Below the pieces are notes generated by a model that did no database searches, was not told the origin of the DNA, and worked only from the letters and a program-made list of their open reading frames with translations. 64,000 nucleotides of DNA, taken from positions 2,929,001-2,993,000 of the forward strand of contig JAVMKO010000006.1 in NCBI GenBank assembly GCA_032164245.1, written 5' to 3'. Shown piece after piece: positions 10,833-22,715 of the stretch. Source of the DNA: Sternotherus odoratus (Eukaryota; Chordata; Testudines; Kinosternidae). Every line of letters starts with the position of its first letter. Position 1 is the first letter of the stretch. Position numbers and translations under genes: made by a program.

Positions 10833-11471
10833 TAGAGGTGTAGAAACATCACAACCTCAGATATATAAATAATGCAATACCTAATACCTACCTTCATTCA
10901 CAGATATTGTCAAGGCATAGCTATTTTTCTAGGAGTAATTGCTCCTGCTCTACTTTGTACTTAATTTTTTAAAAATCTTTTTACATTCCAGATACAAGCA
11001 ACACATCGGTCTCATTGCATTTAATTATGTGACACCATGTCTCAATTTAATTTAGTGTCCTCTGTCAGCCACTGCATGCTACTTAAGATGCATTATGCCA
11101 AACATGCAAGGAAATCTCTCTTGCTTTTCCATTTTTAAACAAGTCACTGGACTATTGCAGTTAGCGGCCACTATTGGCAAGACAGACCTGGGTCCACATC
11201 TGGTATCTGAACTAAAACTGGTTGGTGGTTAATGCGTAAATGATGGAAATTAAATTGTATTAGCATTTTCTGATCTATATTGGTGTCTATACTGTATGAC
11301 ACAAAAAGACCGATCAACTTCCCCACCACAAAGAGTAGCCCCTGCTAGCAGTGCCAGCCTCTTCCTCTTCCCTGGCGGGCAGGGATATGGACCAGAGCTA
11401 CTCTCTGGCACCCCTGCCCAGGGTAGGTGGAGGGTCTGGGGCTCCCCACTGTTGTAAACAGCCTCACCCTA
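10833..11471. other. Unassigned non-coding DNA
   Basis: No repeat family or coding region recognised. Confidence 0.5.
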
Positions 11472-12300
11472 TGTTGTAATGAGCACACACAAACTCAGTG
11501 GCTCAGTTAACTAGACTGTGGTTAAGACATAAAGCACTCTGGGTAAGCTCGAACTGCAGACTAAGTAAAAGCTAGCAGGAAAATTACCAGCTTACTGCTG
11601 ATGTCTGCATAACAGCTTAGTGCTAATGGTATCAAAACAAGATAGCAATGGGGCAGTAACTTGCGCAAGGTCATGCAGCTGGTTTGATATCTGAAAGACT
11701 TGGCCTTGTGTAGCCCGTACTGTTATCTTGTGGTAGGACAATAGCATCTTGTAAGAATATTCATGTATGTAGGTTAAGGGCAAAAGACCTGCTGTGCAAG
11801 CTCAACACTGTCGCAAATTATAACCAATGAATATGTTTCTGATGTAACCTTCCGTATGTAGCCTTTAACCATGTAAGGGTATAAATGAATAATCAATGAG
11901 CCTCATGAATATGTACATCTGTATGCTATAAATATGTGCCAAGTTCTGATATTGGTTGTTGCCCTACTTTTGGTAGACAACCTTCAGCGTGCTGAATAAA
12001 AGCTTAAGTTTTGTTAACCCTTACCCTGTTGTCCAGTGGATAATTGGAGTGTGCGGCTGGACAGAATACCTCATTTGGGGACCCTTTGAAAGTCCCCTTA
12101 CCACACCACAGATACTGAGGCTCTTTGGGGGTCTCTTACCAAGGCCCAGCTCCAGCTTCTGGCCTGGCCAGGGTGTGGGGCCCTGAGGGGAAGAGAAGGA
12201 ACAGGGGCCTGGACCAGTGGCCCTCCCCCCACTTCTACACAGGTTCCTGTGGAGGCCTCCAAATTGGCTGGGGCCCCTTGGCACAGTCCCGTGGGCCTGC
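11472..12300 (+). mobile_element. LTR plus leader fragment of a retrovirus-like element
   Basis: LTR-like unit starting TGTTGTAATGAGC near 11472. It has TATA-like GGGTATAAATGA at about 11877 and CTATAAATATG at about 11925, AATAAA at 11995-12000, and a short U5 ending CA at about 12073. Directly after comes TTTGGGGACCC, which resembles the primer-binding-site region and leader of gammaretrovirus-like ERVs (TTTGGGGGC...). This suggests a 5' LTR with the first part of the leader. The interior is missing: no gag/pol coding follows, and a GC-rich stretch continues to about 12300. Confidence 0.5.
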
Positions 12301-13121
12301 GCATTAATCTGCCACTGATGCTCATACTGGACAGAGTTCCTGTGCTTCAGCCATAACTGCCTAGGTCAGGGATACTGAGTGCAAGGCACTGTCGAAACCT
12401 CAAATACCTGCCCGTATTCCTCCATGTTCGGCAGAATAACAAGTTTATAATCCCAGGAACCCTGACAAAATGCAGTTGCCAAGCCTTTATTTTCATGTGA
12501 AGATAGGGATAATGAGTGTGGCACATGTGTAATAGGCCCACTGTCCAATCAGACTCAAGCCCCGGTTTAATGAGAGTTGGTTTAAATTCATTGTAATGCT
12601 TTTAAAACAACAAGATGAAAATCTGCTAATGAAATTATTTTTTCAGATAACATTAACATCTCCGCCTGCTGGAAATCAGATGGGCCCTGCTGATGGTACA
12701 GTATGACAGAAAATCAGTAATGTAGTAAAAAACACTAATATGGCAAGAAGGAAAATAGATAGCTGTTGTGGGTTGCCATGACTACTCAGTACATTTGTTC
12801 TCCTGTGTCCTTTTGAATTTCATCATTTTGGAGTTTGATTATATTGCTTCAGATCTATGCTAACAGTGTTGAGTTTGACATGTTATCATTGAAACTGAAT
12901 TGCAGCTGCCAGATAGATTCATTCTAGTTGGGACAGACCCTCCTGGAGGGTCCCCAGTGACAGCAGGCCACCCATGACATCTGCAAGCTGAGGTAAACGG
13001 GGGAGAGCTTGTTAACTATAGAAAGACATGAGGAGAATTCCTGAGCCAGGCTGCTTAAACCTTTTAAAAAGCTTTGTCTGAAGAAAGTAGCCTATAGACA
13101 CATTGTTGTGTGCAGTGATGT
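12301..13121. other. Unassigned non-coding DNA
   Basis: No coding sequence or repeat recognised; ordinary AT-leaning sequence. Confidence 0.5.
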
Positions 13122-13192
13122 TAGGGTGACCAGATGTCCTGATTTTATAGGGACAATCCCACATTCTTTATACTTGCTATCTGATCACCCTA
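13122..13192. mobile_element. Short palindromic MITE (TAGGGTGACCAGA ends)
   Basis: Begins TAGGGTGACCAGATGTCC and ends ATCTGATCACCCTA, so its ends are inverted and TA-bounded. It is a shortened relative of the element at 56247-56371 and has no coding capacity. Confidence 0.75.
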
Positions 13193-13225
13193 AGTGTTGA
13201 TGTAGTTGTGATGTTCCTGGAATAA

Positions 13226-13403
13226 TAGAGAGACAAGGTGGGTGAGGTAATATCTATTAGACCAATTTCTGTTGGTGAGAGACATGAGCTTTCGAGCTTG
13301 CACAGACCTGAAGACGAGCTCTGTGTAAACTTGAATGCTTGCCTTTCTCACCAACAGAAATTGGTCCAGTAAAAGGTATTACCTCAACTGCCTTCTCTCT
13401 GTG
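13226..13403. mobile_element. Penelope-type inverted repeat with hammerhead-like centre
   Basis: Left arm (about 13226-13290) and right arm (about 13336-13403) are inverted copies. The shared segments are ACCAATTTCTGTTGGTGAGA on the left and, in reverse, the same string on the right, plus GAGGTAATA and the outer GAGAGA. At the centre lies CTGAAGA (13308-13314), then CGAGCT...AAACTT, then GAAT (13333-13336). This is the layout of a hammerhead ribozyme core (CUGANGA, stem II, GAAA) with the last box mutated. Penelope-like elements are known to carry hammerhead motifs in their terminal repeats, hence the assignment. No coding region is retained. Confidence 0.55.
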
Positions 13404-14739
13404 TAGATACATGGAGCAGATAGTTAATTATGGGTATCTGTATCTGTAGTGACAGGGCTCTGTGCTCAAATGAGTTTGGTTAATGAAACCACAATGCAAA
13501 ATCTTTATTGGAGTGGCAAGGGGTGGGTGTGTTGCCATCATTGTCAGCTCTGTTTGAATGTGGGAGAAATCCATTGTCATCAGAAGAAGTTTAAATGTTT
13601 CTGAAGTAAGTCTCAGTGCCTTGCATTTCATAGAACATTTTACAATTGATCTTCTTTCTAGTGAGAAGTACATTTACTTTACAAGTGCTGAGTAGTTGGT
13701 TTAGCTTCCTAGATGTACCAGTTTTCTATCTGTTACCTCCAAATGCAATTTCCCTTTTATTGTGAACATGTTTTCCCACTTAAGTATTTTATGATATAAT
13801 TCGTCTTTGTATTCAAGGAGAGAGCTCTGTACTCACTGCAGCTATTGCAGCTTATGCAGCAAGTGACCGATTTATAGTTTGTAATTTTAACAATCCCCAC
13901 GATCAATCCTTCTTCCTTTATAAGAATATAGCAATTACCATACAGGAATAGGCCACCAGTACATGTAGATCAGAGACCTATTGCTAACTTTACAGAGAAA
14001 AAGGCAGTCCTCCCACCTTCCATAATGTACTCAATAAAATGTGCAATTCTCTGCTATGAGGGAACCATTCCTGTCCTGTCCTAGCTAATGATCAGCTTGT
14101 TCCCTGAAGCCTGACAATTGATATTCCCTGAAACCTATTAACCTGGCTTGGGCAACTTGTTTTTTCTTGATCATTACTGCAATGTGAGTGGGCTTTGTGT
14201 GAGTCTCTGGTGTCAAATGCAGAACTGGCAGCTAGAGTGCATGCACACTGCAGGCGGCTTGCCTGTCTTTAAAGAGAAATATTGATGCTAAAAGTTGGAA
14301 GTGATGACTTGTGTCGTGTTTACAGTACAGAGCTGAAGATCTCTGCATTCCTTGGTTTGGTGACACCCCCATGCTTTCATCTTTTATTAATATATAAGGA
14401 AAGAACATTTTTCTCTCCTCCTTTGCAGGCAATTCCATCAGCTAATTGTTCAGAAATGTCTTGATGTGCAGGATAACTTTCTTTCTTTCCTTAGCATCAT
14501 CTCATTCATGATTGTTGTTTCCGTCTGTTGGCCCCATCCTTAACGCCAGCATCCTTTTATTAATCTGAAGCTGGTTTAATCACAAATATGTCTTTTTTTA
14601 AAAAAATCCTGAATTTTCAAAAGTAATACTTGTCACAAAATGCTCTTCCTCTTTTCTCCTCTGCCAAACAGAGCTCAGAAGAAATGTTCTTCTGAATATT
14701 TGGGAAGGAATAGAAAGAGGTTACTGTCATCTTTTTGTG
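13404..14739. other. Unassigned non-coding DNA
   Basis: No repeat or gene recognised; AT-rich, possibly unique host sequence. Confidence 0.5.
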
Positions 14740-15690
14740 GATTGCCACGGACTCGCAGGGGCGAGGAAAAATTGCAGGCCTGTTATTTACCAGGCCGCAT
14801 GTGGCAACAGACTATATAGGTAAGAGACACAAGGGGAGTGTGGGTCAGGACACAAGCTGCAGATGAACACACACACACACACACACAGCTAAAATTAATC
14901 AATTTAAAGTTTTACTGGGGATAATTACAAGGGGTAAGGGAGCAGTTTTTTGATTAACTAATAGAGTTAATGAAACTTAAAACACACAATGACTAAAATA
15001 CCTACTAACAATATTTACAAACAAAGATGCAGCATTTAGTAATAATTGATACTTACAAATACAAACCAACGCATAACACAGCCGGTAAACGTATAAGCTC
15101 TATTTGAAAACACGTGAGCTGAGAGAGAGGCTTCGAGTTGATCAGGCTCGGTTACGTGGGGTACACAGGATACACGGATACACCGGATTCGTTTTCCTCT
15201 CTCTGTCTGCACATGGCAGGCAGAAACATAAGTACCAACTATGACATCACAAAAGTGTCATAGAGGACGGGGCCCAAAACCTGTTTGTGTTCGCTTCTGA
15301 TTGGTACAAGCAATGTTTATACCAAGTAGGGGAGCAGGTGCCTCAAAGTCTGGCTTCGCCCCCAAAGGTGAGGAAATGCACATTGTTATAGAATGCATGC
15401 GAAACTGAATGACAAAAGAAGAGGCCAGGGCAATACCGGTATGGGCAAGTGTTACAGGATGCAGACAGAAACTGATCTGAACACTTTTAAGTAATGGAAT
15501 GCACTCAGACTGTAGTGTTATGGGCGATATTACTATTTGGAAGGCTAGAAAAAAAATATTCAAAAAATGACAGGTTTTCAACATATATCTGTAATCATAG
15601 GTATAACCTCACACAAGTTTTTAGGATAGTAATAGTATATGTGTCAAACATTAGAATTTCATTACAATACTAATATGTTGGTCAACTGAA
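14740..15690 (-). mobile_element. Possible LTR-type repeat, reverse orientation
   Basis: A distinctive block containing a (CA)n tract (about 14871-14887). Its composition and reversed signals (a T/A-rich CCCAGTAAAAC segment downstream of a pyrimidine-rich region on the minus strand) look like an LTR read backwards. Neither end nor a target duplication could be fixed, so this is a weak call. Confidence 0.25.
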
Positions 15691-15867
15691 TAATAACTCT
15701 TGATTACAATATGAATGGTCCAGTTATAGGTTTAAATGTCTTCATTTCTACTTTTGGATTGCTCACATTTATTTGAGCGGGAGGAGAGTATAGTCACCAG
15801 AATAGCCTCTAAAGCAGCCCCAGATAGGTTTCCATGCTCCAAGTTTGTGCCCAGGTAAAATGAAATT

Positions 15868-16260
15868 TGACTTATGAGGAGAGGCTGAGGGAACTGGGCT
15901 TGTTTAGTCTGCAGAAGAGAAGAGTGAGGGGAGGTTTGATAGCGGCCTTCAACTAACTGAAGATGGAGCTTGGCTGTTCTCAGTGGTGGCAGATGACAGG
16001 ACAAGGAGTAATGATCTCAAGTTGCAGTGGGGGAGGTTTAGGTTTGATGTAAGGAAAAACTTTTTCTCTAGAAGGGTGGTGAAGCACTGGAATGGGTTAT
16101 CTAGGGAGGTGGTGGAATCTCCATCCCTAGTTTTTTAAGGCCCACCTTGACAAAGCCCTGGCTGGGATGATTTAGCTGGGGTTGGTCCTGCATCGAGCAA
16201 AGGGTTGGACTAGACCCCTCCTGAGGTCTCTTCCAACCCTACTCTTCTATGATTCTATGA
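15868..16260 (+). mobile_element. CR1 LINE 3' end (ATTCTATG-tail subfamily)
   Basis: Starts around GACTTATGAGGAGAGGCTGAG, continues through the end of the reverse-transcriptase frame and the 3' UTR (GGTTGGACTAGACCCCTCCTGAGG) and ends with CTTCTATGATTCTATGA. 5'-truncated and frameshifted, with no intact ORF. Confidence 0.9.
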
Positions 16261-16399
16261 AATGGAACTTAAGATCCAGATGAGCCATAGATTTTGGTAT
16301 ATGCTTAATTCCTCTCGTTCCTAATTCCTTACCATGTATCTAAATCTAGTTTTGAATGACCATTTACAAAATGGTTTAGCTACTGATAAAACAGGACAA

Positions 16400-16885
16400 T
16401 AGAGCTGGTTGGAAAATGGTTGTTCTTTTTTCCCAGGGAAAATTTCACAATTTCAGCAAAAAAATCAGACCCTGGAATATTTCATTTCTGAAATTCCAGT
16501 AAGGTGTTTTATGGGAGTTCTAGTTAAAGTACCTCCTGCTCCCTGTCTCCGTTGTAGGCTGTGGTCCCTGGTCAGACTTCTCTCTCAAGATGTACAGTGA
16601 TCTCCTCTCTTGGTGAGGAGGGGTGCTTCTTCATCAGCAGTTTGGCTGCAGTGCGTCTTGGGAGATGAAGTCCAGCTGGGGAGCCATACCCATAGGAGAG
16701 AATTGGGCACGAAGTACGCCAACTACAACTACCTTGAGGCATTGCCACATTTCAGAATCAAAATATTGAAATTGGTTTATTTGACTTAAAAAAACCCAAC
16801 CTTCTATTTTCTGTATAAAGCAACACTGTGTGTGAAAAATTGTGTTTAGTCAAAAGCACAAATGGGAAAATTTTGACTAGGCCTG
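16400..16885. repeat. Possible degenerate fold-back repeat
   Basis: The ends share inverted AT-rich segments (GGTTGGAAAATGGTTGTTC on the left; GGGAAAATTTTGACTAGG, the reverse sense, on the right). The similarity is loose. A block of similar style is at about 30775-30955. Probably an old MITE. Confidence 0.25.
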
Positions 16886-18390
16886 CTGGACAGGCATACT
16901 ATTCCAGAATCAGGATTTATGGGAGCATTATCCAAGTGTTCCAGGAACCAAACTAAAAAATCAGGGATGCTTAATAAAACCTACTTAGTAACACAGTTCT
17001 TTATAACATATGGCTCCATGGTGTTAACCAGACAAGAACAAGTATTATCCTTAACAGAAATAAATGGGGGAGAGGGCTTACAACCCTTTAATTGCCGACA
17101 TACTCTGTAAGTTCTCTGAGTGTGACCTGATTTTTCATTTCGTCCAGGAGTCTCTGAACAGCCCTAGTATCCTAGGACATGTAACTTTCCCAAACTTTGT
17201 AGGATGAATTACCTTATGAAGAAACAACCTGGCCTTTCCTGTTAGCAATAAAACCTAACACTGAGGGAAACATCCATTCCTCCCATGTTGTATCTCTCTC
17301 TCTCTTTTTAAAGAGCTGGCCCTGAAACAGTTTGGATCTGGTTTTTAATGTCAGCATCTCAGCCTGTCTCCACAATGAACCAAAAGGAAAGTCCCACATT
17401 GGAATACCCCTAAATGAAGTTCAGATCCAGTTACATACTTGGGATGAAATCCTAGTTCCATTTAAATCAATGGCAATCCGCCCTTGACTTCTTCCCCCTT
17501 GTTTTAGGCCCCAAGTTGTCTTCTTTGTGCCAAATTAGTCTTTGGAATCTAGAACACATTTGTTCTTGATCGTATCTCCATCTATTTCCACTCCTAAAAT
17601 GTCTAGTTGTGAGATATTGCCATAGCAGGTTTGTCCAGTATCTGTTTGTGTGAGCTAGAAGGTAGCTTATTTTCAAATTTCAAGCAGAATGTGGCTCAGG
17701 ATCACATTGTGTTCCCGGGACAAATGATTGGAATACAAACCAGCCATGAGAAGATTATTTTTAAACAAATGAGGTAGTTAAATAGATAAGGCTCACATCC
17801 TAACAATATACATGATGCATCATTGTAATCATTCTGCATTGTTTTGGTTGGTTTCAAGAGAGAGCTGCCAAAAAACCCTGGAATTGGACTTCTGAATTAT
17901 TCATTGGGTACAGTTTAACACCCTCATTATTTCTGATGCTCCAGGTTAGTCAGTGGTGTTGACTTTCTACCTTAATAATGACAGGAATAATGACTTGGCA
18001 GCTTATCTGTTTGCATTAGTCTTGTGTTATTGTTTACTGAAATAAAGCCCACGGTGTTTGGAGAAAAATACCTCTATACAATGGACACAGTTGAAAAATG
18101 TTACATTTAATAGTTTCTGGGCATGGGGACCTTTATTTGTGTAGAAGATTTAACCATATCATGAATCTGATTAATACAAAATCATATTTTTATTGTCTTA
18201 TTGTTTACTTTGCATAAATGAGATTTTCTAACATTTGTGCTTTTGCCTTTGTTTCTCTCTCTTTTATTATGAAAATGCTGGAGCCTAGTACATTGTAGGT
18301 GGCTATTCTGCAAACTTCCTCGGATGTTTGCACTATAGTAGCTGTACTCTTGTAATGGTTATCTGTTAGGAGCAGATTTTATCTGATGGG
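16886..18390. other. Unassigned non-coding DNA
   Basis: No gene or repeat family recognised. A short CT run (17287-17300) is the only simple repeat. Confidence 0.5.
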
Positions 18391-18972
18391 TTCATAGAAT
18401 CCTAGAATCATAATCAGGGTTGGAAGGGACCTCAGGAGGTATCTAGTCCAACCCCCTGCTCAAAGCAGGACTAACCTCAACTAAACCATCCCAGCCAGGG
18501 CTTTGTCAAGCCTGACCTTAAAAACCTCTAAGGAAGGAGATTCTACCACCTCCCTAGGTAACCCATTCCAATGCTTCATCACCCTCCTAGTGAAAATGTT
18601 TTTCCTAATACCCAACCTAAACCTTCCCCACTGCAACTTGAGACCATTACTCCTTGTTCTGTCATCTGGTACCACTGGGAACATCCTCTTTGGAACCCCC
18701 TTTCAGGTAGTTGAAAGCAGCTGTCAAATCTCCCTTCAGTCTTCTCTTCTGTAGACTAAACAATCCCAGTTCTCTCAGCCTCTTCCCCTAAGTCCTGTGC
18801 TCCAGGCTCCTAATCATTTTTGTTGCCCTTCTCTGGACTCTTTTAAATGTTTACACATCGTTCTTGTAGTGTGGGCCCCAAAACTGGACACGGTACTCCA
18901 GATGAGGCCTCACCAATGTCGAATAGAGAGGAATGATCATGTCCCTCGATCTGCTGGCCATGCCCCTGGCTT
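18391..18972 (-). mobile_element. CR1 LINE 3' portion
   Basis: Reverse-oriented CR1. It opens with TTCATAGAATCCTAGAATCA (reverse of the tail), then AGTCCAACCCCCTGCTCAAA, and continues through the coding C-terminus to about 18972. The minus strand at 18684-18481 still reads [20 protein letters not shown] and [19 protein letters not shown], conserved CR1 C-terminal segments. It is truncated 5' and abuts a + strand CR1 of another subfamily. Confidence 0.9.
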
Positions 18973-19502
18973 CCGTATGAGGAGAGATTAATAAGATTGG
19001 GACTTTTCAGATTAGAAAAGAGATGACTAAGAGGGGATATGTTATAGGTCTATAAAATTTTGACTAGTGTGGAGAAAATGAATAAGAAAGGGTTATTTAC
19101 CCCTTCACTTATCACAAGAACTAGGGGTCACCATGAGCCGCAAGTGTAAAATAAACAAAAATAAACTCTGCTTATTTCTTCAACACAACACACAGTCAAC
19201 CTGTGGAACTCTTTGCCAGAGGATGTTTGAAGGCCAAGACTATAACAGGTTTCAAAAAAGAACTAGATAAATACATGAAGGCTAGATCCATCAATGTCTA
19301 TTTAGCCAGGATGGGCAGGGATGGTGTCCCTAGCCTCTGTTTGCAAGAAGCTGGGACTGGATAACAGGGATGGATCACTTGATGATTGTTCTGTTCATTC
19401 CCTTTGAAGCATCTGGCATTGGCCACTGTCAGATGAGAGGATACTGGGCTAGATGGACCGCTGGTCTGACCCAGTATGGCCATTATTATGTTTCTTATGA
19501 TT
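18973..19502 (+). mobile_element. CR1 LINE 3' end (TTCTTATG-tail subfamily)
   Basis: Starts at CGTATGAGGAGAGATTAATAAG, runs through the degraded C-terminal coding and 3' UTR, and ends CCATTATTATGTTTCTTATGA. It lies head-to-head with the minus CR1 that ends at 18972. 5'-truncated, with many indels. Confidence 0.88.
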
Positions 19503-21099
19503 ACTTGGTCCAATTGCCACAGTTCTTCAAAACCACCCATGCAATAATCCCAAACTCACACAGCACCTCACCACAACACACATCCCTCATTTGCCACCTG
19601 CACAAATCAACACATCTCTCAGCACAACACACACATTTGCCCAACTTCACCCTGACTTGCCATCAAACCAGTGCCACAAGTCCATTGCTGGTTTGGATTG
19701 TAGGTTCTTTGCTCTCATGCGTGTGTGTAGATATACTATATCAAGCACAATGAGACCAGGGTCTCAGTTGTTACTGTAATTTTAAAAACACTTTATGAAA
19801 AGGGAAGCTGCTAATGATGATGGACTAAATTGGTCCTTTGTAGTTGTCCATTGTGGTTACCAGCATTATGCCATGTATGAATTTGGCCCAGGGACACCTC
19901 AGTCTGAACTTTGGATCACATTCTATTTAGAAACACCTCTGCTTGCATTTTATACTCTTCCCTTTTCTTATTACAGCAGCAGTGGGGAGTGAAATCTCCA
20001 TTACAATGTTGCTGACACACTGACACAGACAACTTCAGCTAAACTGCATTAATGAGACTATTCCTCCTTTGTTCTTTATTAACAATGACATGGCACATTA
20101 AGGATCTTTTCCCCCTAAGAGGTCACTTCCCCCTACATTTATTCCTCACCTGAAATCATTTGGGATCTCTTTGGTTATTATGGAAAATAACAGCATGGGA
20201 AAGAAATGATTGGCATGTTGCATGTGGAATTATGATTGAGAAATTAGAAACATGCTAATGTTCAAAGGGTTGGGAGAAAGGAGCCAGGGAAGCACAATGC
20301 AGGAAATGTGAAATCTGGAAGCAACATTTCAGCCCTGTAGAGTATGAAGATGATCACAGCACCAGGCCGCGAGGTTTAGTCAATGTGCTGTGACTGCTCC
20401 ATGTGTTGTGGCAAAATGGGTCATGACAAATGATGGCCAGTTCCTCTGTGCTACAACTTTTAGCTTTGATTTGTGAAAAGCAGTTATCACTGGAAGGAGG
20501 GTTTGTTTGTTTTTTGCTTGTGCTGTAGTTCATAAAATTATGAGAGAAGTGCTTTTCTTCCTGCTCTGCTCATTAGAGGGATAATGAAAAAGTAAATTTA
20601 TTTTGATGTGCACTTTTCTCCTCTGCTCCACTCATGTGTATGTGGAATTAGGTATGTAATTGCCACTGCTGCTCGTGTGACACAGGAAATGGCAAGTGAT
20701 AAACTTGTGGATTTTTTAAAGCAGACATGATGTAGAAATCATTAAGTTCCACCGCAGATCTGGGTGCTGACTTCTGCAAAGGATGTTAAAGCAGAAGGAT
20801 AAGGAGCATGATTTGTTGAGGTGGAGGGAAATTATTTCAGCAGTTCTGAACTTCCAACTGGTTTGTGGCTTATTCTTTTCACAAAGCCCTGACAATATAC
20901 TGAGTTTGAAGTACAAAGGGCTCATACCAGAACCAGGAACAAAGAGAAGAGCAATTGGGTGTGAAAACAATTTGATGGTAAATCTGAATGGCCATTAAAT
21001 CAGGTCCATGTTGCAAGTGAGCAGTAGACTGATTCTGCCATGTGGCTCCCAGAGCAGCATTGGAAAAATGAACAAGGAATTGTTTAGAAGAAGCCTTTT
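19503..21099. other. Unassigned non-coding DNA
   Basis: No repeat or coding region recognised. A CA-rich stretch lies at about 19560-19640. Confidence 0.5.
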
Positions 21100-21292
21100 A
21101 AAAATAATATCTAGCTCTTGTAATCAGTAGATCTCAAAGTACTAGATAAAGGAGTATCATTATCTTCATTTTACAGATGAGGGAAACTGAGTCAGGGAGG
21201 TGAAGAACTTGCTCAAGTTCACTCACCAGTGGCAGAATTGGGATAGAACTCAGGTCTCCTGAATTCCAGTCTTCTATCCACTAAGCCACACT
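21100..21292 (-). mobile_element. MIR-type CORE-SINE
   Basis: Reverse-oriented MIR-like SINE. It contains TATCTTCATTTTACAGATGAGG and AAACTGAGTCAGGGAGG (reverse of the MIR core), then CAGAATTGGGATAGAACTCAGG (reverse of the tRNA-derived B-box region) and ATCCACTAAGCCA. This ancient amniote/mammal-wide family is non-coding and Pol III-derived, and is diverged here. Confidence 0.8.
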
Positions 21293-21869
21293 GCTATATG
21301 TGCATATTACAATTCATTATCAGTTATTGTTTTTTATTTCCCTTTCTCTGTCTCAGAACTCAAGTGCATACTTAACTGCATTAAAATTCTCCTTCCACCA
21401 GGCTCTGAAAAGGGCTAGGCATAAACAGACTAAACAATTGCTTATGGCCCCAACCAGCTCAAGGGGACCCCTTAATCACTTTTTATTATGTGTTGTGAGG
21501 TGGGGGACCCCAAAATATTCTTGCGTAGGGCCCCCAATAGTCACATCACCTCTGATGCTGACAGTTCAGGTTTCACTTACCCTTGAAAAGGAATGTTTGG
21601 AATAAGCCTCAGCTAACAGCAGGGTTAAAGTTCCCCTTGCTGTTTTTAAGATTGCTGTCAGACTGTAGCTGGCATTTCAGGATTACAAAAGTGACCCAAA
21701 ATTTACCAACTCTCATTGCAGGTGCTGGGATTGTTGCATCCTCTAATTTGGGGAGAGAGCAGACTGTGTCGTGATGAGCAGTAAGCATAGGTAGGACGCC
21801 ACAGTCCTTGGTCAGGCTGCCCCATCTATCTCAGAAAATCATCACCCTTGTGTATTAGTTCTCTCTTCC
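21293..21869. other. Unassigned non-coding DNA
   Basis: No gene or repeat family recognised. Confidence 0.5.
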
Positions 21870-22715
21870 CTGGAATACAAGAAAAATGGCAAAAAGTGCC
21901 ATGAGTACTTGGGGTAGTGAAAAGCTCTGGAGCGCTCTGGAGGTTGCAGTTCTAGATTTTGGGCTGCGCTTCCAGTCCAACCTTTCTGATGAACTGTTTG
22001 CCTTTCACACCAGAAGACCCTGTGGAGCATTGTCTCGCTGGGTGTTCAGCATTCACATCAGAACACACACTAGGTGTTTAGTTTATAAAGCGGTGGTGAT
22101 AGTCTTGACTCTCCTCTACGACTGTGAGACGAGGGTGACCTAGAGAAAACACCTGGAAGACCAGCACCGTCACTGCACATGAAGTGGGAGGATCATCGCA
22201 TTAATGTCAGAGGCCAACATCATCAGCGTTGAGACCCTTATTACCCAACACCAGCTGAGATGGAGCGGGCACCGCGTGCACATGCCTGATGTACGCTAAC
22301 CAAAACAAGTGCTGTGTGCCCAGCTCACCAAAGGAGAAAGGAAACGGGGAAGCCAAAAGAAACGCTTTAAAGACACTCTCAAGATAAACATCAAGAGCTG
22401 CAGCATCGACACCACACACGGGGAGACAGCAGCCCGGGAGAGGGATAACGGGCAAAGAATTGTTGGAGAGGGAACATCCACTGCTGAAGAAGAAAATCAC
22501 CTTGCCCTGATAGCAGAAAAATGCTGGAAAAGAAAAGACAACCATCACACAGCAATCGTGGGTCAGCCCTGTCATCCATTACCACCTGCCGTGTCTGCCA
22601 ACGAGCCTCTGGCTCAAGGACTGGACTCCTCAGTCACCAAAGGACCCATGAAAAATAAAACCTGTGAAAGGAATCACCCTTGAGGGATCGCCGCTGCCAC
22701 CTCCCCTGTGGAGCA
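21870..22715 (+). mobile_element. Non-LTR retrotransposon C-terminus with C2H2 finger, degraded
   Basis: Coding remnants of a LINE downstream of the reverse-transcriptase active site. A region near 22078-22143 reads RCLVYKAVVIVLTLLYDCET, the widely shared KAVV...LLYGCET segment. 22200-22300 in a shifted frame reads TLITQHQLRWSGH. 22309-22440 reads a QKKRFKDTLK-type stretch. In a third frame near 22570-22650 a CRVC...H...H zinc finger (C-x2-C-x12-H-x3-H) is visible. This order matches the C-terminal tail of several vertebrate LINE proteins; the clade (RTE-, L2- or other) cannot be settled by eye. At least two frameshifts and stops are present, so it is a pseudogene fragment. Confidence 0.7.
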
